Source of the DNA: Pogonophryne albipinna
Lineage: Eukaryota > Chordata > Actinopteri > Perciformes > Artedidraconidae
Reading direction: 5' to 3'
Assembly: GCA_028583405.1 (NCBI GenBank)
Contig: JAPTMU010000273.1
Span: 119,501-183,500 of the forward strand
DNA: 64,000 nucleotides
Below are positions 16,826 through 51,900 of the stretch, one piece after another (the stretch's first letter is position 1; each line of letters opens with the position of its first letter). The position numbers and the translations under genes were made by a program. The notes below the pieces were generated by a model. That model made no database searches and had not been told where the DNA came from. It saw only the letters and a list, made by a program, of their open reading frames with translations.

Positions 16826-17950
16826 TTCCTAGTGTGTGTTCCCAGACAACAACAAGACGTCACTAAAGACCCTTCTGACTCTCAGAAACCCCCAAAGCTC
16901 AGGTTTCTCTCCTGCAGTTTAATACACACACTAACCCACACTGCAAGAAATGTCCCTCAGCACAGGAGACACTGCAGTCTGACTAAATGTCGTTCCCAAC
17001 ATTTAAAGTAGGTATTATTGAAATGTGCAAAATATACAGAGGAGAGTTTACAGTGTGGACGAACAAGCTTACATGTGTTTGCAATAACTGTTTTCAATCT
17101 TTAATTAAGGATCCATTACGGTTTTTTCCACCACTTTCAGATATCCCGTTGTCTAATCTTCTTATTTTGTATATTTGACACTCGGTTTGAAAGGAAACTA
17201 TGATACAATAAGCACAGGTTAGTACAGTGAAGTGATGGCTTTCCTGATATCTTTTGCAGTGGAGCTGGTCCTGGATCAGTGCTCAGACACTCTCAGTTTT
17301 TCAGTTTTTTCTTTTGCACACTGCTGTTTGCGGGGGGGGGGGGGGGGGGGTAATCCCTATCTGACTGCAGGTGTGTGTCACAGGTCTGATGCTGAAGGAT
17401 CTTCACAGTTTACAGTTTACAGGCTGAGGACTGCAGCAGCAGCAGGTGAGTTACTGCATCACTTTCAGGAGATCAAACAGCTGGAAAATGGGATGATTAT
17501 CCAACATTTAAGGGGTATTTTTTACAATTGAGCCTTGTTATAAAGCGTTAGTGGAATTGATGGGTTCAACAGAATCAGGAAATCCACTTTTAAACTTCTT
17601 TAAAGTCACTTTTACACACCTCGCTCTTATCGTAACTCATGAGGAAAATTATTAAACAAGCAGATCAAGCATTATTAAAAAGTCGTTGAACTCAAAGCTT
17701 ACAAACTAACATTCAAAAAGGCTCAAGTGAGGTTTATGAAATATTTATTGTAACATTTAAAAACTTTGACCTAATAAATGTAGGGATGTAATCTTTGTAG
17801 CATCTACTTATGAACACACAGTTATATCCAGTGTCATAGTTTTGTATATTGAAATGTTATAGTCTTTTAAATGTGTAAATATGTACGTTGACATTTACTT
17901 TAATTATTGCAGTGCATTGTCGTCGCTGCTACCTCTGCTTTTATGTGTGT
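16826..17950. other. Intergenic DNA with a 19-G homopolymer
   Basis: A run of about 19 G residues lies at 17332-17350. Otherwise no gene or bounded repeat was recognised. Confidence 0.6.
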
Positions 17951-17959
17951 GTGTCTATT

Positions 17960-18244
17960 TCTAAATCTAACCAGGTGTTAAATCAGACTTTAGTTCCACC
18001 TGGAGTAAATCCACCAGCTACCCTGCAGTCTACAAAGTCATTCAGACTAGCTGCACCTTCACCAGCTTTGAGAACACTTTCATGATCAATCATTATAAAA
18101 CATATCATATATATTATTCTGAAATGGACCAATCTGCACAAAGACTACTTTCACTGTCTTTCACTATATTTTGATGAGAATACTTTTCTACTTTCACTTG
18201 AGAAACATTTTGAATGCTTTTACTGTAACAGAGTATTCCTACAC
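17960..18244 (+). repeat. Left flank of the 33-bp minisatellite, repeated inverted at 52.25-52.54 kb
   Basis: The sequence from gtgttaaatcagactttag to the start of the 33-bp array recurs in reverse complement at about 52252-52535, with few differences. Both copies encode the same 39-residue open stretch (VLNQTLVPPGVNPPATLQST and on). It probably belongs to one transposable element that carries the minisatellite. Confidence 0.85.
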
Positions 18245-21200
18245 TCTGGTACTTCTACTTTTACTCAAGTACTAGATCTGAGTACTTCTACTTTTACTCA
18301 AGTACTAGATCTGAGTACTTCTACTTTTACTCAAATACAAGATCTGAGTACTTCTACTTTTACTCAAGGACAAGATCTGAGTACTTCTACTTTTACTCAA
18401 GTACTAGATCTGAGTACTTCTACTTTTACTCAAATACAAGATCTGAGTACTTCTACTTTTACTCAAGGACAAGATCTGAGTACTTCTACTTTTACTCAAG
18501 TACAAGATCTGAGTACTTCTACTTTTACTCAAATACAAGATCTGAGTACTTCTACTTTTACTCAAGTACAAGATCTGAGTACTTCTACTTTTACTCAAGT
18601 ACAAGATCTGAGTAATTCTACTTTTACTCAAGAACAAGATCTGAGTACTTCTACTTTTACTCAAGTACAAGATCTGAGTACTTCTACTTTTACTCAAGTA
18701 CAAGATCTGAGTACTTCTACTTTTACTCAAGAACCAGATCTGAGTACTTCTACTTTTACTCAAATACAAGATCTGAGTACTTCTACTTTTACTCAAGTAC
18801 AAGATCTGAGTACTTCTACTTTTACTGAAGTACAAGATCTGAGTACTTCTACTTTTACTCAAGTACAAGATCTGAGTACTTCTACTTTTACTCAAATACA
18901 AGATCTGAGTACTTCTACTTTTACTCAAATACAAGATCTGAGTACTTCTACTTTTACTCAAATACAAGATCTGAGTACTTCTACTTTTACTCAAGTACAA
19001 GATCTGAGTAATTCTACTTTTACTCAAGTACAAGATCTGAGTACTTCTACTTTTACTCAAGTACAAGATCTGAGTACTTCTACTTTTACTCAAATACAAG
19101 ATCTGAGTACTTCTACTTTTACTGAAGTACAGGATCTGAGTACTTCTACTTTTACTCAACTACAAGATCTGAGTACTTCTACTTTTACTCAAGTGCAAGA
19201 TCTGAGTAATTCTACTTTTACTCAAGTACAAGATCTGAGTACTTCTACTTTTACTCAAGAACAAGATCTGAGTACTTCTACTTTTACTCAAATACAAGAT
19301 CTGAGTACTTCTACTTTTACTGAAGTACAAGATCTGAGTACTTCTACTTTTACTCAAGAACCAGATCTGAGTACTTCTACTTTTACTCAAATACAAGATC
19401 TGAGTACTTCTACTTTTACTGAAGTACAAGATCTGAGTACTTCTACTTTTACTCAAGAACAAGATCTGAGTACTTCTACTTTTACTCAAGGACAAGATCT
19501 GAGTACTTCTACTTTTACTCAAGTACAAGATCTGAGTACTTCTACTTTTACTCAAGAACCAGATCTGAGTACTTCTACTTTTACTCAAATACAAGATCTG
19601 AGTACTTCTACTTTTACTGAAGTACAAGATCTGAGTACTTCTACTTTTACTCAAGAACAAGATCTGAGTACTTCTACTTTTACTCAAATACAAGATCTGA
19701 GTACTTCTACTTTTACTCAAGTACAAGATCTGAGTACTTCTACTTTTACTCAAGTACAAGATCTGAGTAATTCTACTTTTACTCAAGAACAAGATCTGAG
19801 TACTTCTACTTTTACTCAAGTACAAGATCTGAGTACTTCTACTTTTACTCAAGTACAAGATCTGAGTACTTCTACTTTTACTCAAGAACCAGATCTGAGT
19901 ACTTCTACTTTTACTCAAATACAAGATCTGAGTACTTCTACTTTTACTCAAGTACAAGATCTGAGTACTTCTACTTTTACTGAAGTACAAGATCTGAGTA
20001 CTTCTACTTTTACTCAAGTACAAGATCTGAGTACTTCTACTTTTACTCAAATACAAGATCTGAGTACTTCTACTTTTACTCAAATACAAGATCTGAGTAC
20101 TTCTACTTTTACTCAAATACAAGATCTGAGTACTTCTACTTTTACTCAAGTACAAGATCTGAGTAATTCTACTTTTACTCAAGTACAAGATCTGAGTACT
20201 TCTACTTTTACTCAAGTACAAGATCTGAGTACTTCTACTTTTACTCAAATACAAGATCTGAGTACTTCTACTTTTACTGAAGTACAGGATCTGAGTACTT
20301 CTACTTTTACTCAACTACAAGATCTGAGTACTTCTACTTTTACTCAAGTGCAAGATCTGAGTAATTCTACTTTTACTCAAGTACAAGATCTGAGTACTTC
20401 TACTTTTACTCAAGAACAAGATCTGAGTACTTCTACTTTTACTCAAATACAAGATCTGAGTACTTCTACTTTTACTGAAGTACAAGATCTGAGTACTTCT
20501 ACTTTTACTCAAGAACCAGATCTGAGTACTTCTACTTTTACTCAAATACAAGATCTGAGTACTTCTACTTTTACTGAAGTACAAGATCTGAGTACTTCTA
20601 CTTTTACTCAAGAACAAGATCTGAGTACTTCTACTTTTACTCAAGGACAAGATCTGAGTACTTCTACTTTTACTCAAGTACAAGATCTGAGTACTTCTAC
20701 TTTTACTCAAGAACCAGATCTGAGTACTTCTACTTTTACTCAAATACAAGATCTGAGTACTTCTACTTTTACTGAAGTACAAGATCTGAGTACTTCTACT
20801 TTTACTCAAGAACAAGATCTGAGTACTTCTACTTTTACTCAAATACAAGATCTGAGTACTTCTACTTTTACTCAAGTACAAGATCTGAGTACTTCTACTT
20901 TTACTCAAGTACAAGATCTGAGTAATTCTACTTTTACTCAAGAACAAGATCTGAGTACTTCTACTTTTACTCAAGTACAAGATCTGAGTACTTCTACTTT
21001 TACTCAAGTACAAGATCTGAGTACTTCTACTTTTACTCAAGAACCAGATCTGAGTACTTCTACTTTTACTCAAATACAAGATCTGAGTACTTCTACTTTT
21101 ACTCAAGTACAAGATCTGAGTACTTCTACTTTTACTGAAGTACAAGATCTGAGTACTTCTACTTTTACTCAAGTACAAGATCTGAGTACTTCTACTTTTA

Positions 21201-22623
21201 CTCAAATACAAGATCTGAGTACTTCTACTTTTACTCAAATACAAGATCTGAGTACTTCTACTTTTACTCAAATACAAGATCTGAGTACTTCTACTTTTAC
21301 TCAAGTACAAGATCTGAGTAATTCTACTTTTACTCAAGTACAAGATCTGAGTACTTCTACTTTTACTCAAGTACAAGATCTGAGTACTTCTACTTTTACT
21401 CAAATACAAGATCTGAGTACTTCTACTTTTACTGAAGTACAGGATCTGAGTACTTCTACTTTTACTCAACTACAAGATCTGAGTACTTCTACTTTTACTC
21501 AAGTGCAAGATCTGAGTAATTCTACTTTTACTCAAGTACAAGATCTGAGTACTTCTACTTTTACTCAAGAACAAGATCTGAGTACTTCTACTTTTACTCA
21601 AATACAAGATCTGAGTACTTCTACTTTTACTGAAGTACAAGATCTGAGTACTTCTACTTTTACTCAAGAACCAGATCTGAGTACTTCTACTTTTACTCAA
21701 ATACAAGATCTGAGTACTTCTACTTTTACTGAAGTACAAGATCTGAGTACTTCTACTTTTACTCAAGAACAAGATCTGAGTACTTCTACTTTTACTCAAG
21801 GACAAGATCTGAGTACTTCTACTTTTACTCAAGTACAAGATCTGAGTACTTCTACTTTTACTCAAGAACCAGATCTGAGTACTTCTACTTTTACTCAAAT
21901 ACAAGATCTGAGTACTTCTACTTTTACTGAAGTACAAGATCTGAGTACTTCTACTTTTACTCAAGAACAAGATCTGAGTACTTCTACTTTTACTCAAGTA
22001 CAAGATCTGAGTAGCTACTTCTACTTTTACTCAAATACAAGATCTGAGTACTTCTACTTTTACTGAAGTACAAGATCTGAGTACTTCTACTTTTACTCAA
22101 GGACAAGATCTGAGTACTTCTACTTTTACTCAAGTACAAGATCTGAGTACTTCTACTTTTACTCAAGAACCAGATCTGAGTACTTCTACTTTTACTCAAG
22201 TACAAGATCTGAGTACTTCTACTTTTACTCAAGGACAAGATCTGAGTACTTCTACTTTTACTCAAGTACCAGATCTGAGTACTTCTACTTTTACTCAAGA
22301 ACAAGACCTGAGTACTTCTACTTTTACTCAAGTACAAGATCTGAGTACTTCTACTTTTACTCAAGTACCAGATCTGAGTACTTCTACTTTTACTCAAGTA
22401 CAAGATCTGAGTACTTCTACTTTTACTCAAGTACAAGGTCTGAGTACTTCTACTTTTACTCAAATACAAGATCTGAGTACTTCTACTTTTACTCAAGGAC
22501 AAGATCTGAGTACTTCTACTTTTACTCAAGTACCAGATCTGAGTACTTCTACTTTTACTCAAGTACCAGATCTGAGTACTTCTACTTTTACTCAAGTACC
22601 AGATCTGAGTACTTCTACTTTCA
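18245..22623 (+). repeat. 33-bp minisatellite with an 1155-bp higher-order repeat
   Basis: About 132 tandem copies of a 33-bp unit, consensus agtacttctacttttactca plus agtacaagatctg. Variants such as agaacc, agtgcaa, gaagtac and agtaattc mark individual units. The variant pattern repeats with a period of 1155 bp (35 units): blocks starting at 19160, 20315 and 21470 agree. In total about three higher-order copies span roughly 18530-22003. Frames are open on both strands because 33 is a multiple of three; this is not a gene. Confidence 0.95.
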
Positions 22624-23138
<515 letters not shown>

Positions 23139-23153
23139 AGCTGCAGAGGGGTC

Positions 23154-44898
<21,745 letters not shown>

Positions 44899-45236
44899 CG
44901 GGCAAACAAAGAGCTGTTCATCCTCACAGGAAGAGACTCAAACCGCGTCAGGAGGAAACACGGAAACAGACTCCAGTGATCTCTCACATCTGGAGGGACG
45001 TCTAAAGGTTTCATACAAAAGGGAAACTTGTTACACTTTCTGTCATTAGGTTTTCTAGGGCCAAGAGGACTAAATGTTTGACTCGTTAAGGACACATAAG
45101 TCGGGGAACCTGAAACTAAAACCTATTTATGAAACCCATATTTAAAACCAAGCATTTCAATACGAACAGATTATTTTAAGGTATGGAAAAGAGTGTGGAA
45201 CTTGAAAAACAGAGATGTATAAATTGTTTCTTTCTA

Positions 45237-45242
45237 AATAAA
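45237..45242 (+). terminator. hhla1: hhla1 polyadenylation signal
   Basis: AATAAA 339 bases after the hhla1 stop, followed by the T/G-rich stretch tgttcttgtctccg about 12 bases on. It is the first canonical hexamer after the stop codon. Confidence 0.75.
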
Positions 45243-45404
45243 CCAATTTAAAATGTTCTTGTCTCCGTTTAGGATCATTAAATAGTAACAGGATGCTTCA
45301 CAAAAACGTTGTCAAGCTCAAAGGATCATAATCAAGTACAGAATGACCGTGTGAAATATGTTGCATGTGTCCTAACCCTCACATCAGTTATGGTTCCCCA
45401 CCTT

Positions 45405-45595
45405 TATGCAATCAGTGGGCAAGGATGTGAAAGAAGTGTTCAGATGCTTCACTTGAGTAAAAGCACCAATACATGTTGTCGAAATACTTAATTAAATGTA
45501 AAAGTCAAGATCTTACTTGAGTAAAAGTACAAAAGTAGTATCAGTAAAATGTACTTACAGTAATGTATAAAAGGCAAAAGTACTAATGGCCTTTA
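45405..45595 (-). repeat. Degenerate copy of the ttgagtaaaagta repeat family
   Basis: Three motifs (cttgagtaaaagcac, cttgagtaaaagtac, gtaaaatgtac) link it to the 33-bp arrays, in the orientation of the 51-52 kb array. Confidence 0.6.
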
Positions 45596-45604
45596 TATGT
45601 GTAC

Positions 45605-46160
45605 GTGTGGCCCATTTTTAGTCAAACAAGCTAGTCATTGTGGTCTGAGAAGCTCAAGGTTCATTAGTCTACTTTTCCATACTGAAAGACGTATTCCCAG
45701 GGGCACATCTGTGGATGGAACTGAGTTTAAAGTGGGTCTTTTTGCATCCTCAGTTGAACAGATCTGTCCATGAATCGCTCTAAGAACTGCTTCAGTGGAG
45801 GAGCGGTGGTTCAGTAATTGTATCTCGTATGCAACATGACATTTGACATCAACATGATGCACCCGTCCCTCACAAAGCCTCACTATCCCCCCCTTACTAA
45901 ACTGCTCTGTACTTTAGAGCGGCCCATTTTTAGTGAAATTAATTCTTTATTGTGGTCTGAGAAGCTCAAGATTCATTAATCTACTTTTCCATACTGAAAG
46001 ACGTGTTCCCAGGGGCACATCTGTGGATGGAACTGAGTTTAAAGTGGGTCTTTTTGCATCCTCAGTTGAACAGATCTGTCTATTAAATCCACAAGAGCTG
46101 CTTCAGTCGAGGTTCTGTAATGCACCCGTCCCTCACAATGCCTCACTACCCCCCCTTCAT
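45605..46160. repeat. Tandem duplication, period about 307 bp
   Basis: The block from cccatttttagt through tctgagaagctcaag, ctacttttccatactgaaag, gtgggtctttttgcatcctc to cagatctgtc appears at 45611-45770 and again at 45925-46080. Both copies end in a segment containing acccgtccctcaca. No gene. Confidence 0.9.
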
Positions 46161-46619
46161 TCGCTCCCTGTCATTAACCTTCCTCTGCTTCACTGCTCAG
46201 GTAGACATTGATCTAATGAAGTCCTTGGAGGATCAGATAAGACCGGTTCGACCCCGGGGTCACACATAAACCCCCCCATCGGACAAAGACCACTCTGTGG
46301 GTCCTTCTGTCCGAACCCTGCCTCTGTTAAAGCTTCAAATACCTGCACAGGTACCCACAGCATGATAATCTGCTGCTCGGGTGTCACTAAGAGTCCCAGC
46401 AAGGCTTTAAAGGCACCAATAGGTCTTCCTCCCTCTCTGTTGGCTGCTCATGCCTTACAATGACTCAGCGTTTAAACCTCTTTATTCCATGAAGTGACCA
46501 CAACTTGCGCAGCCATCACCCAAACCAAAAGGTAAGATTGCCTTCACTCACCATCAGTCTGTTTGACCGCTCGAACTGTGATTTAAGCCTTTTTAAGTCA
46601 TGATTATTGCTCTGTCGTT

Positions 46620-47430
46620 TTGTGTTATAGATGATGAGACAGGGATGAAAGTGGACAGGGCACTTTGACGTCCTTTCTCTTCTTCTTTTGGTTTTTCGGC
46701 ACTTTTCTTGTCTGCTTTTGTCTCTGTTTTGCAAGCATTGACCCTACTAGTTTCCCCTCGTTCCTCCACTTGATTGTTGGCTTGTTAATTCATCATTACT
46801 GGTCTCAATGTGTGGTGTTGTTGCTCTGTTATTACGTGGTATCCAGCATATGATAGGGATGAAAGTGGACAGGACTTTTAAACCTTTTAAATCTTCTTGT
46901 TTTGTTTTTTCTGCACTTTTCTTCTCTGGTTTAGTCTCTCCACATTCCTCCATGTGCACTGACTTGTTTGCTGGCTTGTTAATTCTTCATTACTGGTCTT
47001 AATTTGTGCTTTTGTTGTGCTGTCATTTGGTGTTTATGATTCTGATTAAAGTGGACAGGGCATCTGAGCCTCTTCTAGCTTCTTGTCTGGTTCAGTGTCC
47101 CCACATTACAGGTCTCACTGTATGTAAGAGATATGATTGTGATGATAGCGGACAGAACATTTTGAGCTTCTTGTTTTGGTTTTTCTGCTCTTTTCAGTTT
47201 TCATCAAACAAGCTCTCAAAAAATACACTATAATTATTGCATTCAACAACAAATTAACATTACAATTTAACGCAATTGTCCACAAGTGCGATAAGTATTT
47301 ACAGGCCTTGACCATACGAGTCTCCACATTCCTCCACTTTCTTTTGGCGGGTTGATTCATCGTTACATATCTTAATTTGTGGTGTTGTGTATACCTTATA
47401 TGATTTGTTGATGAAAGTAGACTCTTAGCT
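46620..47430. repeat. Degenerate tandem repeat of about 200 bp
   Basis: The block gggatgaaagtggacagg, then cttcttgttttggtttttc and cattcctccacttg recurs with decay at about 46641, 46857, 47043, 47141 and 47409. Period varies from about 100 to 270 bp. Confidence 0.7.
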
Positions 47431-48886
47431 TCTTGTTTTGGTTTTTATGACAATCTTTCTGTCCTTCAGTGTTTCCAGCACCAGGCATCTGTTCTCCTTT
47501 TCATAATCTTTGATAAACCAACTCTGAGTTGCCAGAAGTACAATAATTGTACTCAAAATGTGCATAAATATGCGAACTAATGCCAAAACTGCCATAATGT
47601 ATGATAATTCAGCCATTGTTTGACGGTCATAATCAGATGCTTTCATTCTCACTTTACTTCTTTACCGCTTTTCAATCAGGCTATGATGTTGATTCAAGTT
47701 TCTTGCCAGAAAAGCTGTCGTTCTCTTTCCCGTTGCTCCTTTTAAGAAAGTTTGCAAAAAAGATGGCTAAAAACAATCTGGTTACACATTCAAAAAGTTG
47801 TTAAAATATCTTTTTTGTGGGAAATTACACAAAAAGGCCTCTTGTTCTTTTGGTTATGACTCAATTGTCACAACATTTATATCAATGTAGTAATTGTGCA
47901 GTCAAGTCAAGGTACAATGCGCAAAATAAGAGCATTTATTGCACTATAAATAGCACAAACGTCTCTCTGTTGTCATTTGGATGCATTAGCGTTCACAGTT
48001 GAATACACTTCAGCTCCGAGGTGACATTAAAGATTGAATAACACCTGAATATATAAAGCTTTAACGAGACGGACGACGTGATGATAGTTTCTTTTAGTGA
48101 AATGTGCTCTGAGCCTGAATCACAGTAATGATAGACTTCGTCACGCTGAGCTCCTGGAAACCAGTAAAGAAACTGAACCAGCGAGCGAAAGGTCGTCCGT
48201 CTCCACTGTAATAACACAGGTAATTGATGGAGCTGCACAGGAGGCATCAGGGTGAATTCAGGTCTCCATAACAACAGGAACAAAGACATAAATGGTGGCT
48301 GTTCTGCTCCTCTGTGATGAGAACGTTTATTTCTTTGATTGAGTTTAGTGTCCTCATATCCCCTGAGGGTGTGAGGGCAGACTTTGAGACTAGTTTGTGT
48401 GATAGAGTTGTGGAGAGATCACGTATTTCTATAGCATCTCTTTCGTTCGCTTCGCAAAAATCTAATGGGATTTCTTCATGGGAAGTTGGATTATTGCAGA
48501 AAATAATCTCAACCTTTTTTATACTTACGAGGCGACAGGAAAGTGAAGATACAATGCTCACTAATTTCTTGGTTTTAGGACTCAGTTCTGCAGCCCTCTT
48601 TAAGTGGAGCACATTTATACTCTCAGTGCTGCCCCTTGTGGTCGCACCGGGAATTACAACCACATGCGAAACAACATTATATTCAGACATATTCAAAATG
48701 TATTTATATTATTTTATGTTTGGAAAGAAGGCAAGAATCAGACAAAATACCTACACGTTGTATTAAAAGCTCCTGGCAATTGTTATTATTTAACTTCTCA
48801 ATCGAACTCAGTGGTGGATTCATCCATATTTGTTGGTTCCCATTTTCTAATCCCAATAACCAAGTGTCTTCTCTCCCTGAATGCAG
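47431..48886. other. Region upstream of oc90
   Basis: It holds a reversed copy of the dispersed repeat at about 48440-48515 (gaaataatctc side). No convincing exon. A TATTAAAAG motif near 48763 lies about 130 bases before the oc90 ATG and could be a weak TATA-like element; the acceptor-like ctgaatgcag at 48877-48886 could instead mean a 5'UTR exon further left. Confidence 0.35.
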
Positions 48887-48895
48887 GTACAAGTC

Positions 48896-48938
48896 ATGTT
48901 TCTGATATGGATTTTCATGCTATCTGCTCTTCCAAACG
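48896..48938 (+). CDS. oc90: oc90 exon 1: start codon and signal peptide
   Basis: ATG at 48896, donor AACG|gtgagt, phase 1. It encodes MFLIWIFMLSALPN, a hydrophobic leader. The stretch before it (48887-48895) may be 5'UTR of the same exon. Confidence 0.82.
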
Positions 48939-51900
48939 GTGAGTTCCCTTCTACATTTCCAAAAACACAACCTGAGCTAGTCTTTTGACGTTGGTTACAT
49001 AATGGCCGCTTCTATGTTTGCATGAGACGTCTTTCCTTAATACTGCAGACAAAAAGGGTTACATGTTATAAATATCTGAAAGCTGCTTTATATTTACCTC
49101 TTTTACTGTATGTTCAAAATGTGGACGGAAAGATAGCTAATACCTTTTGACTGTTGTTTACATTTACTGATTAAGTTTTGTCAGATGAAATTGGAAAAGG
49201 TAATTTCAAATAGTTAGCCATTTGTTAGCATTCAGTAGAAGAAGAAAAATAAAAGGTACCAGCAGAACCAGAATATAAAGAACCAGAAGAACCAGATTAA
49301 AAAGAACCAGAAGAACCAGATTAAAAAGAACCAGAAGAACCAGATTAAAAATAACCAGAAGAACCAGAAGAACTGGAAGAAAAAAGAACCAGAAAAACCA
49401 GAAGAAAAAGAACCAGAAGAAACATAATAAAAAGAACCAGTAGAAAAAAACAAAACAGAAGAACCAGAATAAAAAGAACCAGAAGAACCGTAAGAAAAAG
49501 AACCAGAAGAACCAGAATAAAAAGAACCAGAAGAACCAGGAGAAAAAGAACCAGAAGAACCAGGAGAAAAAAACAAAACAGAAGAACCAGAATAAAAATA
49601 ACCAGAAGGAGAACCAGCAAAAAACAGAAGAAGAAAACCCTTCATTATTCCCAATAAGCAGATTCAATTCAATCTTATTTTGTGTTTTTTACGATGGTTT
49701 GATGTCTTTTGTGTAATTACCCCAATGTGGCATGATGTCCTTTGTTTTAAGGCACTGCTGTGTTCAATGTTAATGAAATCATGATGATAACACTGTCTCC
49801 TCTCTGTCTGCAGCGCTGTGTGCCTCCATCTTCTGCCCGGACCCCGAGGCAAGAGACCCAAACACAGATCACATGACCGGTGAGGAGGAACATAATGTAC
49901 TGAGACACAAGAGGCATGAGGCTGTAATTAGTATGAGTTAATGAATGAGCCAAGTCTTATTCGTTGGTTCACTGAGTTCAAACGATTAATAACGCAGCAT
50001 TCAATATGAGGAAGAACGGTCAGAGTGCTGATGGGGGTTCAGTGAGTTCATATGCAGCTAATTATACACGAGCTAACCGTATGCTAACATTTTGAACCAG
50101 GGGACACTAAAAAGTGATGCACACATCTGGGACCGGAGCGCTTGGTGATGTTCAGGATTATAAAGTGTGTTTTGGAACATTTGTGTTTTTACATCTGCTT
50201 ATTTTCTTAAGCTGCAGCACGTTTCCTCTGATGGAAGACTTTAGGGTCGTTGTAGCACGTTAGCATCTGTTAGCACTGTGCTATACATCTAAACACATAT
50301 ATTATGAACTGTGCTTATCTTTGACCATTTAAAATCCATTATTCTTTGTTTTGTGTTTTTCATTGTTTGCTCAGTACTAAAAGGTTGAAGTTCCACAATT
50401 AATTTTAATATTCATTCGACATGTTAATTATATCATAAAGCGCTTCATGAGAGTAATTGCGGGATGATTCAATGTTCCCTTATGCAACATGAAAGTATCA
50501 CGATATGTATCGGTCGAGTATCGGTACCGTTCAGTGGTATCGGTATAAAAAAGTCAACGATATGCATCCCTATCTCCGTGTGTTCAGTCATTTGTTCCGT
50601 GGCAGTTAAATGTCAGCAGGTCAGACGGTAAATGTTCAGAGTGACACCTCGTAGCCCCATTAATGGTCTAGCTTCTATAACGCTGCTGATTTAGTGTGAT
50701 ATGTTTTGATGTTGTTGACATGAAGGTGGACTGTGATGTTCTCAGACACCTCACAATCTGTGGCTTCACCTCACATGTGGAGAGCTGTCGACTCCATCTT
50801 TTCCCGCCCTGCATGCTTCTTAGGTTCCTGCCAACAGCATTATCTGTGATTAAATCTCTTCTGCTCCTGCCAAGAGAAGGACATGGGGTTTTACTCACAG
50901 CCTCTTCGTGTCTGTCTGCGGGCGAATAGTCAAATAAATCTGATTCTATGTATTTTACTGACCAGTTCTCCTTAATATCAGTCAGAGGTGGAACAAGTAC
51001 TCAGAACTTGTACTTGAGTAAAAGTAGAAGTACTCAGATCCTGTACTTGAGTAAAAGTAGAAGTACTCAGATCCTGTACTTGAGTAAAAGAAGAAGTACT
51101 CAGATCTTGTACTTGAGTAAAAGTAGAAGTACTACGATCTTGTACTTGAGTAAAAGTAGAAGTACTACGATCTTGTACTTGAGTAAAAGTAGAAGTACTC
51201 AGATCTTATACTTGAGTAAAAGTAGAAGTACTCAGATATTGTACTTGAGTAAAAGTAGAAGTACTCAGATCTTATACTTGAGTACAAGTAGAAGTACTCA
51301 GATCTTATACGTGAGTACAAGTAGAAGTACTCAGATCTTGTACTTGAGTTAAAGTAGAAGTACTCAGATATTGTACTTGAGTAAAAGTAGAAGTACTACG
51401 ATCTTGTACTTGAGTAAAAGTAGAAGTACTCAGATCTTATACTTGAGTAAAAGTAGAAGTACTCAGATATTGTACTTGAGTAAAAGTAGAAGTACTCAGA
51501 TCTTATACTTGAGTACAAGTAGAAGTACTCAGATCTTATACGTGAGTACAAGTAGAAGTACTCAGATATTGTACTTGAGTAAAAGTAGAAGTACTCAGAT
51601 CTTGTACTTGAGTAAAAGTAGAAGTACTCAGATCTTATACTTGAGTAAAAGTAGAAGTACTCAGATATTCTACTTGAGTAAAAGTAGAAGTACTCAGATA
51701 TTGTACTTGAGTAAAAGTAGAAGTACTCAGATCTAGTACTTGAGTAAAAGTAGAAGTACTCAGATCTTGTACTTGAGTAAAAGTAGAAGTTCTCAGATCT
51801 TGTACTTGATTAAAAGTAGAAGTACTCAGATCTTATACTTGAGTAAAAGTAGAAGTACTCAGATCTTGTACTTGATTAAAAGTAGAAGTACTCAGATCTT

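Noticed and set aside
18404..22003. Minus-strand frames of SKSRSTQILYL repeats
   Set aside because: Same minisatellite on the opposite strand; the 51-52 kb plus-strand frames are the same artefact.
19193..22066. 957-residue open frame of 11-residue repeats (LSTSTFTQVQD)
   Set aside because: It is the 33-bp minisatellite read in one frame. Frames are also open on the other strand, since 33 is a multiple of three. No start context, splice sites or family.
46230..46260. ggttcgaccccgg resembling a tRNA B box
   Set aside because: No A box at the right distance and no cloverleaf could be drawn, so no tRNA or SINE call.
48247..48942. Several 90-150 residue frames upstream of oc90
   Set aside because: They cross a dispersed repeat and conflict with each other; the oc90 signal-peptide exon explains the end of the stretch.
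49206..49667. Minus-strand hydrophobic frame (FWFFW repeats)
   Set aside because: Read-out of the aaccagaag minisatellite.
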